64,000 nucleotides of DNA from Georgenia_A wangjunii (GTDB lineage Bacteria > Actinomycetota > Actinomycetes > Actinomycetales > Actinomycetaceae): NCBI RefSeq assembly GCF_036421915.1, contig NZ_JAZGOM010000009.1. One strand, 5' to 3'. Below the pieces are notes generated by a model that was not told where the DNA came from, made no database searches, and saw nothing but the letters and a program-made list of their open reading frames with translations. Shown here in pieces: positions 44,337 through 52,456 of this stretch. A program made the translations under genes and the position numbers. Every line of letters starts with the position of its first letter. The stretch's first letter is position 1.

Positions 44337-45803
44337 ATGGCGACGACGACCCCGACGGACCTGGGCGAGGCAAGAGCGAAGCGCTCGAGCAAGCGCACCG
44401 CGGTCCCCGCGACGGAGAAGGCAGCCTCGGCGGCGGGCGCCGTTGAGGCGCTGACCGCCGGCCCTGACCTTCACGCCCGCCGCGTCGACCCCCGCGACCT
44501 CACGATCGACGCGAACGTCCGCACGGCCGTCGACCTCGACAGGGGGTTCGTCGATTCGATCCGCGAGCACGGCGTCCTCACCCCGGTCCTCGTGCGCGCC
44601 ACGACCCTCGGCGAGCTGCTCGTCGTGGACGGCCAGCGCCGCACGCTCGCCGCGATCGAGGCCGGACGCCCCGATGTGCCCTTCACCCTCGTCGACGGCA
44701 TCGGTGACGACGAGGCCCGCATCGTGACCCAGATCGTCTCCAACGACCGCCGCGCCGACCTCACCGCGGCCGAACGCATCGCCGGGTACCAGCAGCTCTC
44801 GCTCCTCGGCCGCTCCCCGGCGTCGATCGCCCGCAAGGTCGGCACCACCACCGACCGCGTCGAGCAGGCCCTCACCGTCGCCGGCACCCCGCGCGCGCTC
44901 GCGGCCGCCGCCGAGCCGGGCCTCACGCTGGACCACCTCGCGGTCATCGCGGAGTTCGACGACGACCCCGACGTCGTCGAGCGACTCACCCGAACGGCGC
45001 TCGACGAGCCCGGGCAGTTCGCGCACATGGCGCAGATCAACCGCGACCAGCGTGCGGAGCGCGCGGCGATCGCCGTGAAGACCGCCGAGCTCGAGGCGGC
45101 GGGCGTGACGGTCCTGCCCCAGCGCCCGTCGTGGGAGGACAAGACCACCGAGACGCTGAACGGCCTCTCAGACAAGCCAGGCGGGCGCGCGCTCGACGCC
45201 GTTGAGCACGCCGAATCCTGCCCCGGGCACGCCGTCCACGTCTTCATGGCGTGGGGTAACCGGAACGAGCGCAAGCCCTTCGTCGACGCGTACTGCGTCG
45301 GGTGGCGCGAGCACGGCCACGTCAACCGCCACGCCCAGTCCTCCTCGGGCGCGACGTCGGGCCCGCAGTCCGAGGACCAGAAGGCCGAGCGCCGCACCCT
45401 GATCGAGCGGAACAAGGCCGCGCTCGCGGCTGAGAAGGTCCGCCGGGCGTGGGTCGCGGATCTCCTCAAGCGGGACAAGCTGCCGGCCGACGCGCCGAAC
45501 CTCGCGGCGATGCTCTTCATCCTCAGTTACGCGCAGAACTACGGCGAGCAGGAGATACGCGACGAGCTCCTCGGCATCAAGCCCGGCACCGGCAAGGGCG
45601 GGCACGTCGAGTTCGTGGCCCGGCCGGCGAAGGCGTCGGCGTACCTCCTGGCGTGGGCGATCGCCCGGGCTGAGGCGGGGATGCCGAAGGACTTCTGGCG
45701 CAACCCGGCCAGCGGCGTGAAGGCATACCTCGAGGGCATCGCCGCATGGGGGTACGACCTCGCCGACGTCGAGCGCCTCGTCACGGACGGCGAGCCCGTC
45801 TGA
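44337..45803 (+). CDS. ParB/Spo0J-family protein
   Basis: The 488-residue protein has a ParB N-terminal domain (VDPRDLTIDANVRTAVDLD, GVLTPVLV, VVDGQRRTLAAIEAG) and an HTH region (LSLLGRSPASIARKVGTTTD). The long C-terminal part has no known domain. No ParA gene is adjacent, so partitioning is unlikely in an integrated element; DNA binding or CTP-dependent clamp formation by such proteins is known in the family. The ATG at 44337 is chosen over 44331 because GAAGGAG at 44323-44329 is 7 bases from it and only one base from the other. Confidence 0.88.
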   Translation: MATTTPTDLGEARAKRSSKRTAVPATEKAASAAGAVEALTAGPDLHARRVDPRDLTIDANVRTAVDLDRGFVDSIREHGVLTPVLVRATTLGELLVVDGQRRTLAAIEAGRPDVPFTLVDGIGDDEARIVTQIVSNDRRADLTAAERIAGYQQLSLLGRSPASIARKVGTTTDRVEQALTVAGTPRALAAAAEPGLTLDHLAVIAEFDDDPDVVERLTRTALDEPGQFAHMAQINRDQRAERAAIAVKTAELEAAGVTVLPQRPSWEDKTTETLNGLSDKPGGRALDAVEHAESCPGHAVHVFMAWGNRNERKPFVDAYCVGWREHGHVNRHAQSSSGATSGPQSEDQKAERRTLIERNKAALAAEKVRRAWVADLLKRDKLPADAPNLAAMLFILSYAQNYGEQEIRDELLGIKPGTGKGGHVEFVARPAKASAYLLAWAIARAEAGMPKDFWRNPASGVKAYLEGIAAWGYDLADVERLVTDGEPV

Positions 45804-46102
45804 TGACTGGCCGCCCCGGTGACTTCTGGTTCGGGTCCGACGCGCCTGGCGCGTGGGCGGACGAGGCGCTGTGCGCGCAGACCGACCCGGAGGAGTTCTT
45901 CCCCGAGAAGGGCGGCTCGACCCGGTCCGCGAAGGCGATCTGTGCCCGGTGCCCGGTGTCGGCCGAGTGCCTGACCTACGCCCTCGACAACCACGAGCGG
46001 TTCGGGATCTGGGGCGGCATGTCTGAGCGGGAGCGCCGGGCACTGATCGGCGCGCAGGACGACGACACAACCGACTACGACGAAGGAGACCCGGCAGCAT
46101 GA
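45803..46102 (+). CDS. WhiB-family iron-sulfur regulator
   Basis: The 99-residue protein has the four cluster cysteines at C24, C47, C50 and C56 (ICARCPVSAEC) and the FGIWGG turn at about 67-72. WhiB proteins bind a 4Fe-4S cluster and act on the housekeeping sigma factor. The basic C-terminal motif of host WhiB is largely replaced by acidic residues, so it may act without DNA contact. Start shares a base with the ParB-like stop (TGATG). Confidence 0.93.
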   Translation: MTGRPGDFWFGSDAPGAWADEALCAQTDPEEFFPEKGGSTRSAKAICARCPVSAECLTYALDNHERFGIWGGMSERERRALIGAQDDDTTDYDEGDPAA

Positions 46103-46833
46103 GCACCACCACCACCACACACGACGCGCCAGTCGATGGCGGGACCAGCGCGGTCCCGCCGGCCACCGCGCTGAAGGCCCTCAAGCTCCTGCGGGCGGGG
46201 AAGACGGAGGACTTCGTCGCTCGCGTCACCGGCTACACCGCCACAGCGGTCGAGGAGCTGGCGGCCATGCACGGGTGGCCTGACCGCCGGCGGCTCGACG
46301 CGGCGATCGACGAGCTGGCGCGTGCTGCCAGCACGTCCGACATGGAGCCCAGGCGGGCGCCGGCTCCTCGTCCGGTCCCGCCCCGCGCGCCCACCCCCGC
46401 GGCCGCAGCCCCCACGCCGGCCCCAGCCACCACCACGGCCACGGCGGGTGACGGGCCGTCGGGTCTGATCCAGCGGGGCAAGAAGTCCCCGGCCAAGCGG
46501 ATCCAGAACGCGGCCCGCCGCGTCGAGGAGGCCCTCGCGACGCTCGACGGCCTCCTCGCGGAGGACGCGAAGAAGCGCAAGGCCGAGGCTGCCGCGAAGG
46601 CCGAGGAGGCGAAGCTGCGGTCCGAGGTCCAGCGCCTCGAGCGTGAGCTCGCCGCGAAGAAGGCCGCGCTCAAGCCGGCCCGCCCGACCTCGTCCGCCGC
46701 GACAGCGGGCGTGGAGGCGAAGGCCGTCCGGGCGTGGGCCGCCGAGAACGGCATCGAGTGCCCGGCGGTGGGTCGTGTCCCGCGCCGCGTGCTGGACGCC
46801 TACACGGCCCGCGACGGGGGCGCGTCGTCGTGA
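46099..46833 (+). CDS. Lsr2-like C-terminal domain protein with coiled coil
   Basis: The 244-residue protein ends with VRAWAAENGIECPAVGRVPR followed by RVLDAY, matching the Lsr2 DNA-binding domain (helix, turn, helix). Before it lies a Lys/Glu/Ala-rich coiled coil (about 140-195) and a Pro/Ala linker. The N-terminal 70 residues look like a small HTH. The Lsr2 RGR minor-groove clamp reads VGR here. It could dimerise through the coiled coil and compete with, or replace, host Lsr2 silencing. Confidence 0.75.
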   Translation: MSTTTTTHDAPVDGGTSAVPPATALKALKLLRAGKTEDFVARVTGYTATAVEELAAMHGWPDRRRLDAAIDELARAASTSDMEPRRAPAPRPVPPRAPTPAAAAPTPAPATTTATAGDGPSGLIQRGKKSPAKRIQNAARRVEEALATLDGLLAEDAKKRKAEAAAKAEEAKLRSEVQRLERELAAKKAALKPARPTSSAATAGVEAKAVRAWAAENGIECPAVGRVPRRVLDAYTARDGGASS

Positions 46834-47249
46834 TCGTCCCGGGGGCGTCGCGTGCGGCGCGGGTGCTGGGCTGGGTGGCGCGCAGGACGATGCGCCGGCA
46901 GGCCGAGCTCCACCGGGCGTGGGACGAGCGGAACTTCGCGGAGATGGAGACCCGCCGCGCGCACGCCGCACGCCACGCAGCCGAGAGCGAGCGCGACCAG
47001 GCCCGCCGTGACGCGGCAGCCGCCGAGGCCGAGGCCGACCAGCTCCGCGAGGACCTCCTCGCCGCCCGCAGCCATGTCGCCTACCGCGCCCTCGACCAAG
47101 TCCGCGGCGAGCTCCGCGATTCCGAGCAAGCACGCGCCGTGCTCGCGGCCCGCCTCGCCATCGCCATGACCACCCTCGACCGCTACGGCCTCGCCACTGG
47201 CGGGCCGGTGGAGCGGACTCCGCTACTGACCGAAGGAGATGCCCGATGA
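46830..47249 (+). CDS. Coiled-coil phage protein
   Basis: The 139-residue protein is one long Arg/Ala/Glu-rich helix with heptad pattern from about residue 25 to 120 (SERDQARRDAAAAEAEADQL). GTG start overlaps the Lsr2-like stop. No enzyme motif. Confidence 0.7.
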   Translation: MIVPGASRAARVLGWVARRTMRRQAELHRAWDERNFAEMETRRAHAARHAAESERDQARRDAAAAEAEADQLREDLLAARSHVAYRALDQVRGELRDSEQARAVLAARLAIAMTTLDRYGLATGGPVERTPLLTEGDAR

Positions 47250-47455
47250 CCGCGCTCATCGACATCGGGAACGGCGTCTGGATCGCTCCCGGGCACGTCA
47301 CCGCGCTCGAGCCCATCGTCCCCGACATCGCCCGCCCGCCCACCGGCACCCGCGTCTACCTCATCGGTGGCCGCCCGGTCAGCGTCACGGGCCGCGACAC
47401 CACGGACACGCTCGCCGAGGTCATCAACACCGCGCTCGCAGGCGGTGGATCATGA
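47246..47455 (+). CDS. Small phage protein, 69 residues
   Basis: A compact beta-rich protein (LIDIGNGVWIAPGHVTAL, TGTRVYLIGGRPVSV) resembling short immunoglobulin-like or SH3-like phage proteins; function unknown. ATGA overlaps with both neighbours. Confidence 0.65.
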   Translation: MTALIDIGNGVWIAPGHVTALEPIVPDIARPPTGTRVYLIGGRPVSVTGRDTTDTLAEVINTALAGGGS

Positions 47456-48546
47456 GCACGTCGTTCACGGTCCCGCTGTTCCAGCTCCGCCAGGCGCTCC
47501 TCGCAGTGAAGGTCCACACGAACCCCAAGGACGACGACCTCTGCATCGTGCGCCTCCTCCCCGGCGACCAGTCCGTCCAGGTCATGGCCACCGACCGGTA
47601 CACCGCCGCCGTGGCCACGGTCCCCGTGACCGAGCACGACGGCGACGAGGCCGAACCGATCGACCTGCCCGTCGACGACGTCGACAAGGCGCTCGCGGTG
47701 TTCCGGATGCCGGCGGACAAGGACCAGTGGGGCAGCGCCGTGGTGCGTATCGAGCTCGACGCCGGGGAGGTGTCGTTCACGGACGCGGGGGGCCTGTTCG
47801 AGGGGCAGTCGCTGACGGTGCCTGCGCACACGGGCATGGGCGACCTGCCTGACGCCCGCGAGCAGGTGGCCCTCGCGCTGCGGGCACCGGTGCGTGGTGA
47901 CGGCCCGGACGTGGGGGTCTCGCAGAAGCACCTCACGAAGCTCGTGACGGCGGCGAAGACGTTCGAGTACCCGGCCTACGTCCAGCTGCGACGCACGGAC
48001 AAGGGCGACCTGTTCCTCGTGCTCGTGGGCCCGTCGTTCGCGGCGGCTGTCGCGCCGTCGGTGCCCCGCACGGGCGACGAGGCCGCTGACGAGGAGCACA
48101 CGCCTGACACTCCGGACCGGTGGCGCACGGCCTGGCGCCGTGTGCTGACGGGCGTCCCGGCGCAGAAGACGAAGCGCGCGGGGGTCGACCTACGTACCGC
48201 GTCGGGCGTCATCTCAGCCGCGGACCTCGAGCGATCGCTCAACGAGGTCATGGCCGACGATGGCGTCACGGTGGAGGTCTCGCGCTGGGCTCCCACCGGT
48301 GACGAGACGGACTTGCTCCGCCAGGCCGCCGAGCTCGTCATCACCACGCAGTTCGCGTCGACGTCGATGGTCCAGCGCAAGCTCCGCGTCGGCTTTGCCC
48401 GAGCCAGCCGCCTCATGGACGACCTCGCCGGCCTCCGCATCGTTGGCCCGGCCGAGGGATCGAAGTCCCGTGACGTGCTCGTCACGCCCGAGGGCCTCGC
48501 CGACGCGCTCGCCCGCATCGATGAGCACGCCGGGGCGTCCGCATGA
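47452..48546 (+). CDS. Clamp-like domain fused to FtsK-gamma winged helix
   Basis: The 364-residue protein has two parts. Residues 1 to about 245 resemble sliding-clamp (DnaN) modules: FTVPLFQLRQALLAV at the start and VQVMATDRYTAAVATVPV, like the clamp ATDRYRLAV strand. Residues about 290-350 match the FtsK/SpoIIIE gamma domain (FASTSMVQRKLRVGFARASR, then VGPAEGSKSRDVL), which in the host reads polar KOPS sequences. No FtsK motor domain exists here. The protein may place a clamp at KOPS-like DNA or interfere with host FtsK. The gamma assignment is strong, the clamp assignment moderate. Confidence 0.78.
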   Translation: MSTSFTVPLFQLRQALLAVKVHTNPKDDDLCIVRLLPGDQSVQVMATDRYTAAVATVPVTEHDGDEAEPIDLPVDDVDKALAVFRMPADKDQWGSAVVRIELDAGEVSFTDAGGLFEGQSLTVPAHTGMGDLPDAREQVALALRAPVRGDGPDVGVSQKHLTKLVTAAKTFEYPAYVQLRRTDKGDLFLVLVGPSFAAAVAPSVPRTGDEAADEEHTPDTPDRWRTAWRRVLTGVPAQKTKRAGVDLRTASGVISAADLERSLNEVMADDGVTVEVSRWAPTGDETDLLRQAAELVITTQFASTSMVQRKLRVGFARASRLMDDLAGLRIVGPAEGSKSRDVLVTPEGLADALARIDEHAGASA

Positions 48547-48908
48547 CCGCCCCCGCGCGACCACCGCGGCGCGTGCAGCTCCGCCGCACGAAAGGCTGGC
48601 GCAAGCCCGAAGGTGTCGTCGTTGTCAGTCGCCCGTCACGCTGGGGCAACCCGTTCCGAGTCGGCGACGAGATGATGCCGCCGAGGCTCGGACAGTGCCC
48701 CAGCGTGCGAATCGACCAGAAGCTCGCCGTCGAACTGTTCCGCGCCCACGTCGAACGGTTTGCAGCCGAGTTCGACGACTACGCGCACGGCTCAGATGGC
48801 CACGACCTCGCAGAACTGGCCGGCCGTGACCTCGCGTGCTGGTGCCCCCTCGACGAGCCCTGCCATGCCGACGTGCTCCTCGAGCTGGCGAACAGGGCGA
48901 CCTCATGA
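48543..48908 (+). CDS. DUF4326 protein
   Basis: The 121-residue protein shows the DUF4326 pattern: VQLRRTKGWRKPEGVVVVSR, WGNPF, and LAGRDLACWCPLDEPCHADV. The Cys/His set suggests metal binding. Common in phages; function unknown. Coupled to both neighbours. Confidence 0.9.
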   Translation: MTAPARPPRRVQLRRTKGWRKPEGVVVVSRPSRWGNPFRVGDEMMPPRLGQCPSVRIDQKLAVELFRAHVERFAAEFDDYAHGSDGHDLAELAGRDLACWCPLDEPCHADVLLELANRATS

Positions 48909-49390
48909 CCTCCACCGCGCTCGCGGCCGGCGGGCTCGTGCTCGAACTGTGGGTGCCGGGCCTGCCGGGTGCTCAGGGCTCGAAGCGGTACGTCGGGCAC
49001 CGCGACGGCAAGCCGCTGCTCCTCGAGCAGTCGAAGGCGGTCGCGCCGTGGCGGGCACTGGTGACGTCGCACGCGACGCTCGCGCTCGCCCGCCACGCGG
49101 CCCGGCGCTCGTTCCCGCTGACGGGCCCGGTGTCCGTGGACGTGGAGTTCCGTGTGCCGCGCCCGCCGTCGGTAAGCGTGGCGGACCGGCCGCTGCCGAT
49201 CGTGCCCCCGGACCTCGACAAGCTCACCCGCGCCCTGTTCGACGCGCTCACGCAGGCGAAGGCGTGGAGGGACGACTCCCTCGTCGTGACGCTCACCGCC
49301 CGCAAGACCTACGCCCAGCAGCCCCAGCCCGGAGGCCACGACGGCCCCGGCGCCCACATCACCATCACCCCCCTGGAGGACCCGAGATGA
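48905..49390 (+). CDS. RusA-type Holliday junction resolvase
   Basis: The 161-residue protein has the RusA core VPPDLDKLTRALFDALTQAK then WRDDSLVV, with the paired Asp residues that bind metal. It resolves branched DNA during replication, recombination or before packaging. Confidence 0.9.
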   Translation: MTSTALAAGGLVLELWVPGLPGAQGSKRYVGHRDGKPLLLEQSKAVAPWRALVTSHATLALARHAARRSFPLTGPVSVDVEFRVPRPPSVSVADRPLPIVPPDLDKLTRALFDALTQAKAWRDDSLVVTLTARKTYAQQPQPGGHDGPGAHITITPLEDPR

Positions 49391-49617
49391 CCGCCCAGAC
49401 CGTCCACCTCGCCGACGACACCCGCAAGCCCCTCGCCGGGCACGCCACCTACCCCCACGACCACCGGCACGCCCTCGGCGAGGTCATGGGCCCCAACGCC
49501 CTGCGCGAGCACCTCACCGTCGTCGAGGCGACCTACGACCCCGACGCCGACGCCACTCGCCTCGGCTTCACCTACGCCACCACCGACGACGTCGCCCGCG
49601 CGGCGAAGGAGGCCTGA
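49387..49617 (+). CDS. Hypothetical phage protein, 76 residues
   Basis: Small acidic protein with a His-rich middle (HATYPHDHRHALGEVMG). No family recognised. Coupled to RusA by ATGA; GGAGG-like sequence before the next gene. Confidence 0.65.
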   Translation: MTAQTVHLADDTRKPLAGHATYPHDHRHALGEVMGPNALREHLTVVEATYDPDADATRLGFTYATTDDVARAAKEA

Positions 49618-49620
49618 CCC

Positions 49621-49908
49621 ATGACCACTCCCGCGAAGTACCGCAAGCGCCCGGTCGCCATCGACGCCATGCGGTTCGACCACACGAACGGCGCCGACGT
49701 TGCGCGGTGGTGTGGCGGCAAGTACCGCACCGAGGCGAAGGCGTCCGACCCCACCGACGTCGCCGAGTGGGTCGACATCCCCACCCTCGAGGGGACGATG
49801 CGCGCGAGCGTCGGCGACTACGTGATTCGTGGCGTCCAGGGCGAGTTCTACCCCTGCAAGCCCAACATCTTCGAGGCGACCTACGAGCCTGCCGGGGAGG
49901 AGTCGTGA
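49621..49908 (+). CDS. Conserved phage protein (PGDYVI-type)
   Basis: The 95-residue protein matches a very widespread phage family: KYRKRPVAIDAMRFD at the start and VGDYVIRGVQGEFYPCKPNI with FEATYE at the end. It is a small structured protein of unknown role seen in many tailed phages. Confidence 0.82.
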   Translation: MTTPAKYRKRPVAIDAMRFDHTNGADVARWCGGKYRTEAKASDPTDVAEWVDIPTLEGTMRASVGDYVIRGVQGEFYPCKPNIFEATYEPAGEES

Positions 49909-50288
49909 CCGACGCCGAGCAGCCCGCCGAGCGACAGCCTCGCATCGAGGCCCTCGACACCCGCGACGGCGGCGCCTACTACCGCGTTCGCGCTGCGAAC
50001 CACGAGACGCTCGCCCACTCCCAGACCTACCCCGGCGGGATCCGCGACGCCGAGCGCGGCATCGACGCCCTCGTCACCGCCGTCTTCGACAGCGAGCAGG
50101 GCCAGGCCGAGTTCGTCCGCCGAATCAAGGCGCACACCACCACGGTGATCCTCGGGTTCGACGGCACCCACGCCGGCGAACTGCCCCCAGCGGTCGGCAT
50201 CCTCATGCCCCGCATCGACCCGTCCGCGCTCGCGGACGGGGGCGTGACGGCGGGCGAGGACGACGAGCCGACGGGAGGTGACTCCTGA
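49905..50288 (+). CDS. DUF1508/YegP-like phage protein
   Basis: The 127-residue protein contains GAYYRVRAANHETLAHSQTY, like the DUF1508 strand-strand-helix repeat, followed by GIDALV. The C-terminal part is acidic. Function unknown. GTG start overlaps the previous stop. Confidence 0.7.
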   Translation: MTDAEQPAERQPRIEALDTRDGGAYYRVRAANHETLAHSQTYPGGIRDAERGIDALVTAVFDSEQGQAEFVRRIKAHTTTVILGFDGTHAGELPPAVGILMPRIDPSALADGGVTAGEDDEPTGGDS

Positions 50289-50365
50289 TGACCGACCGCC
50301 TCGAGCTGTGCCACTCCTGCGGCAAGCCGATCCGCGCGACGGGGGAGTGCGCCTGCTCCGACTGA
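50288..50365 (+). CDS. 25-residue Cys-rich microprotein
   Basis: ATG at 50288 shares a base with the previous stop (TGATG) and opens a 25-codon frame. The product has CHSCGK near the start and CAC near the end, a minimal zinc-knuckle arrangement. Tiny zinc-ribbon proteins like this recur in actinophage early regions. Confidence 0.65.
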   Translation: MTDRLELCHSCGKPIRATGECACSD

Positions 50366-50405
50366 CCGGCCGCACACACGTGGATGACGACGAAGGGAAG
50401 AGCGC

Positions 50406-51602
50406 ATGGCATGGGTCCGGATGGGGGACGACGCCGCGAGTAACGGCACCGTCCTCGCCGTGCTGGAGGACGCCGAGGCGGACGACAGGTCCCCCGAGGA
50501 GGTCTTCGGGTACGTGATGCTGCTGTCGTCGGTTTCGGCGGTGCAGTGGCAGGACTTCGCCGTGACGATGGGGCAGGCCATCCAGGTAGCCAGGTCGCGA
50601 GAGCGCGCGCAGAGGCTCCTCGGCCTGGCCGAGCGCGCCGGGTACGGGGAGCAGCAGCGCGACACCGAGACCGGCCGCATCCGGTTCCTGATCAAGGACG
50701 ACCCGTCGTTCATCCACATGATCACGAAGGCCGAGAAGGACTGGACCGCCCAACGCAAGGCCGACAACTCCAACCCGCAGCTGACCGTGCAGGTCCGGCG
50801 CCGCGACGGCGACGCCTGCCGGTACTGCTTCGTCATCGTGAACTTCAACGACCACAAGGGCCGCCGCGGCGGCACCTACGATCACCGACCGCCCGGCCTG
50901 CCAGCCGTGACCCCAGAGAACCTCGTCGTCGCGTGCCTCGGCTGCAACGGCGACCGCGGCCAGGCCGGCCAGGGCCTCGCCCCCGACGAAGCGCTCGCCG
51001 CGGCGGACGCCCTGCTCCCGCTGCAGGGTGCGCCACCGACCCCGTACTTCAAGACGTCGACCGTCACCTGGCTCGAGGAGAACCGCTCGATCCTCATCCA
51101 GTACGGGCTGACCGTCCCACCTCGTCCCGAGAAGGACCTGCGCGCCGGCATGCTGGCGCCGGGCGTGGATCCCGCACCCAAGACCGGTGTGCGACCCACG
51201 GCCCCCACGCAGGCCAGCGCGACTCCCGCACCCGCCTCGCCGGTGTGCGACCCGCAGCAGGCCCGCTGGGCGCCTCTCACGGCCGCTGGCAGCACCGGCA
51301 GCACACCCGCCTCGGGTAGTGCGCCAGGAGCGCCGCAGAGCCCCACGCAGCAGCACCCAGCGGTGCAGCGCGACGACGAGCCCCCCGCTGAGCAGGTTCC
51401 AGCAGATGGCCGGTCTTCCGAATCTGGATATGCCGGGTCGGGTCGGGACGGGAAGGGCCGGGTTGGGTCAGGTAGGGCTGGGTCGGGCACCAGCGGTTCT
51501 CCGCCGCCACAGGCGGCGCCACCACCACGCACCTCGAGCCCGGGGTCCAAGCCTCGCCGTCGTGGTCGTCGTGGTCGCAGATCGAAGCAGGGAAACCCAT
51601 GA
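50406..51602 (+). CDS. Phage protein with HNH-type domain and Ser/Gly-rich tail
   Basis: The 398-residue protein has a helical N-terminal domain (1-120), then RRDGDACRYCFVIVNF, TYDHRPPG and ENLVVACLGCNGDRG, an HNH nuclease fold with two Cys pairs. The last 150 residues are Pro/Ser/Gly/Arg-rich. Related actinophage proteins are annotated as HNH or replication-associated. The tail is encoded by a remarkable GGG-repeat DNA segment (51435-51487). Confidence 0.8.
   Translation: MAWVRMGDDAASNGTVLAVLEDAEADDRSPEEVFGYVMLLSSVSAVQWQDFAVTMGQAIQVARSRERAQRLLGLAERAGYGEQQRDTETGRIRFLIKDDPSFIHMITKAEKDWTAQRKADNSNPQLTVQVRRRDGDACRYCFVIVNFNDHKGRRGGTYDHRPPGLPAVTPENLVVACLGCNGDRGQAGQGLAPDEALAAADALLPLQGAPPTPYFKTSTVTWLEENRSILIQYGLTVPPRPEKDLRAGMLAPGVDPAPKTGVRPTAPTQASATPAPASPVCDPQQARWAPLTAAGSTGSTPASGSAPGAPQSPTQQHPAVQRDDEPPAEQVPADGRSSESGYAGSGRDGKGRVGSGRAGSGTSGSPPPQAAPPPRTSSPGSKPRRRGRRGRRSKQGNP
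51435..51487 (+). repeat. GGG-repeat segment with a KOPS match
   Basis: GGG runs recur about every five to six bases across 53 bases, separated by two- to four-base spacers such as TC, AC, AA, CC and TT. The segment contains GGGAAGGG, an exact match to the FtsK polar motif GGGNAGGG, and has G-quadruplex potential. It lies within the coding tail of the HNH protein. Confidence 0.6.
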
Positions 51603-52456
51603 CCCAGAGCATCACCGTTCCCAGGGAGCAGCAGTCCATGACGACAGACCGGGTGTGCCCAGTCACCGGCGAGCAGCTGGACCCCGACCACTACGTGTCC
51701 GTGACGGCGGTGCGTCGGCTTCGGCAGCGGCTCAAGAACCTCGTCGGCCTCATGACCGACCTCGACGACGCCGTGGGCAAGCGCCTCCGGTTCTCCGGTC
51801 CGAGCGACGGTGGGAAGTCCTCGGACCGTCCGCTGCCCATCAACCTCTCGGCGGCTGAGGCGGCTTACGCGGCGAGGCAGACCCTCCTCGTGTGGGTGGA
51901 CCAGGTCGCGCGGGTCCGTGGCCACGCGGTGCCCTCGTCGTGGACGGCGATCGGGCGCTACCTCACCGACGCGGCGGACTGGCTGTCGCGGCACCCCGAC
52001 GGCCCGCAGGCCTTCGACGAGATCCTCGACGCGCTGTCGATCGCGCGCCGCACGGTCGACCGCCCGGCGGAGCGGAAGTACGCCGGGCCCTGCGGTGCGC
52101 TCATCGATGACGGTGCGGGCGGGGGCGTGACGTGCGACGGCGAGCTCTACGCCCGTGCCGGCGCCGCCGAGGTGGAGTGCCCCCGGTGCGGGACTGCCTA
52201 CGACGTCGAGGGCCGGCGGGCGTGGATGCTCGAGCGCCTGGAGGATGCGCTCCTGCCGGCGGCCGAGATGTCCCGGGCGCTGTACGGCCTGGGCGTGGGT
52301 GTCACGTCGGCGATGGTCCGGGGGTGGCGGCACCGTGGGCTCCTCTCCTCGAACGGGGACTCACGCCGCGGGCAGCCGCTCTACCGTGTCGGCGACGTCA
52401 TCAGCCTCGCCCTCGCCCCGACCAAGACCACCGACCGAGAGGGAGTGAAAGCATGA
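51599..52456 (+). CDS. Phage protein with zinc ribbon and MerR-like C-terminus
   Basis: The 285-residue protein has a helical N-terminal domain, a zinc ribbon (GVTCDGELY ... VECPRCGTAYD) and a C-terminal HTH segment (GVTSAMVRGWRHRGLLSSNG, PLYRVGDVISLA). It is a known actinophage layout, likely a DNA-binding regulator at the end of the early region. ATGA overlap with both neighbours. Confidence 0.75.
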   Translation: MTQSITVPREQQSMTTDRVCPVTGEQLDPDHYVSVTAVRRLRQRLKNLVGLMTDLDDAVGKRLRFSGPSDGGKSSDRPLPINLSAAEAAYAARQTLLVWVDQVARVRGHAVPSSWTAIGRYLTDAADWLSRHPDGPQAFDEILDALSIARRTVDRPAERKYAGPCGALIDDGAGGGVTCDGELYARAGAAEVECPRCGTAYDVEGRRAWMLERLEDALLPAAEMSRALYGLGVGVTSAMVRGWRHRGLLSSNGDSRRGQPLYRVGDVISLALAPTKTTDREGVKA

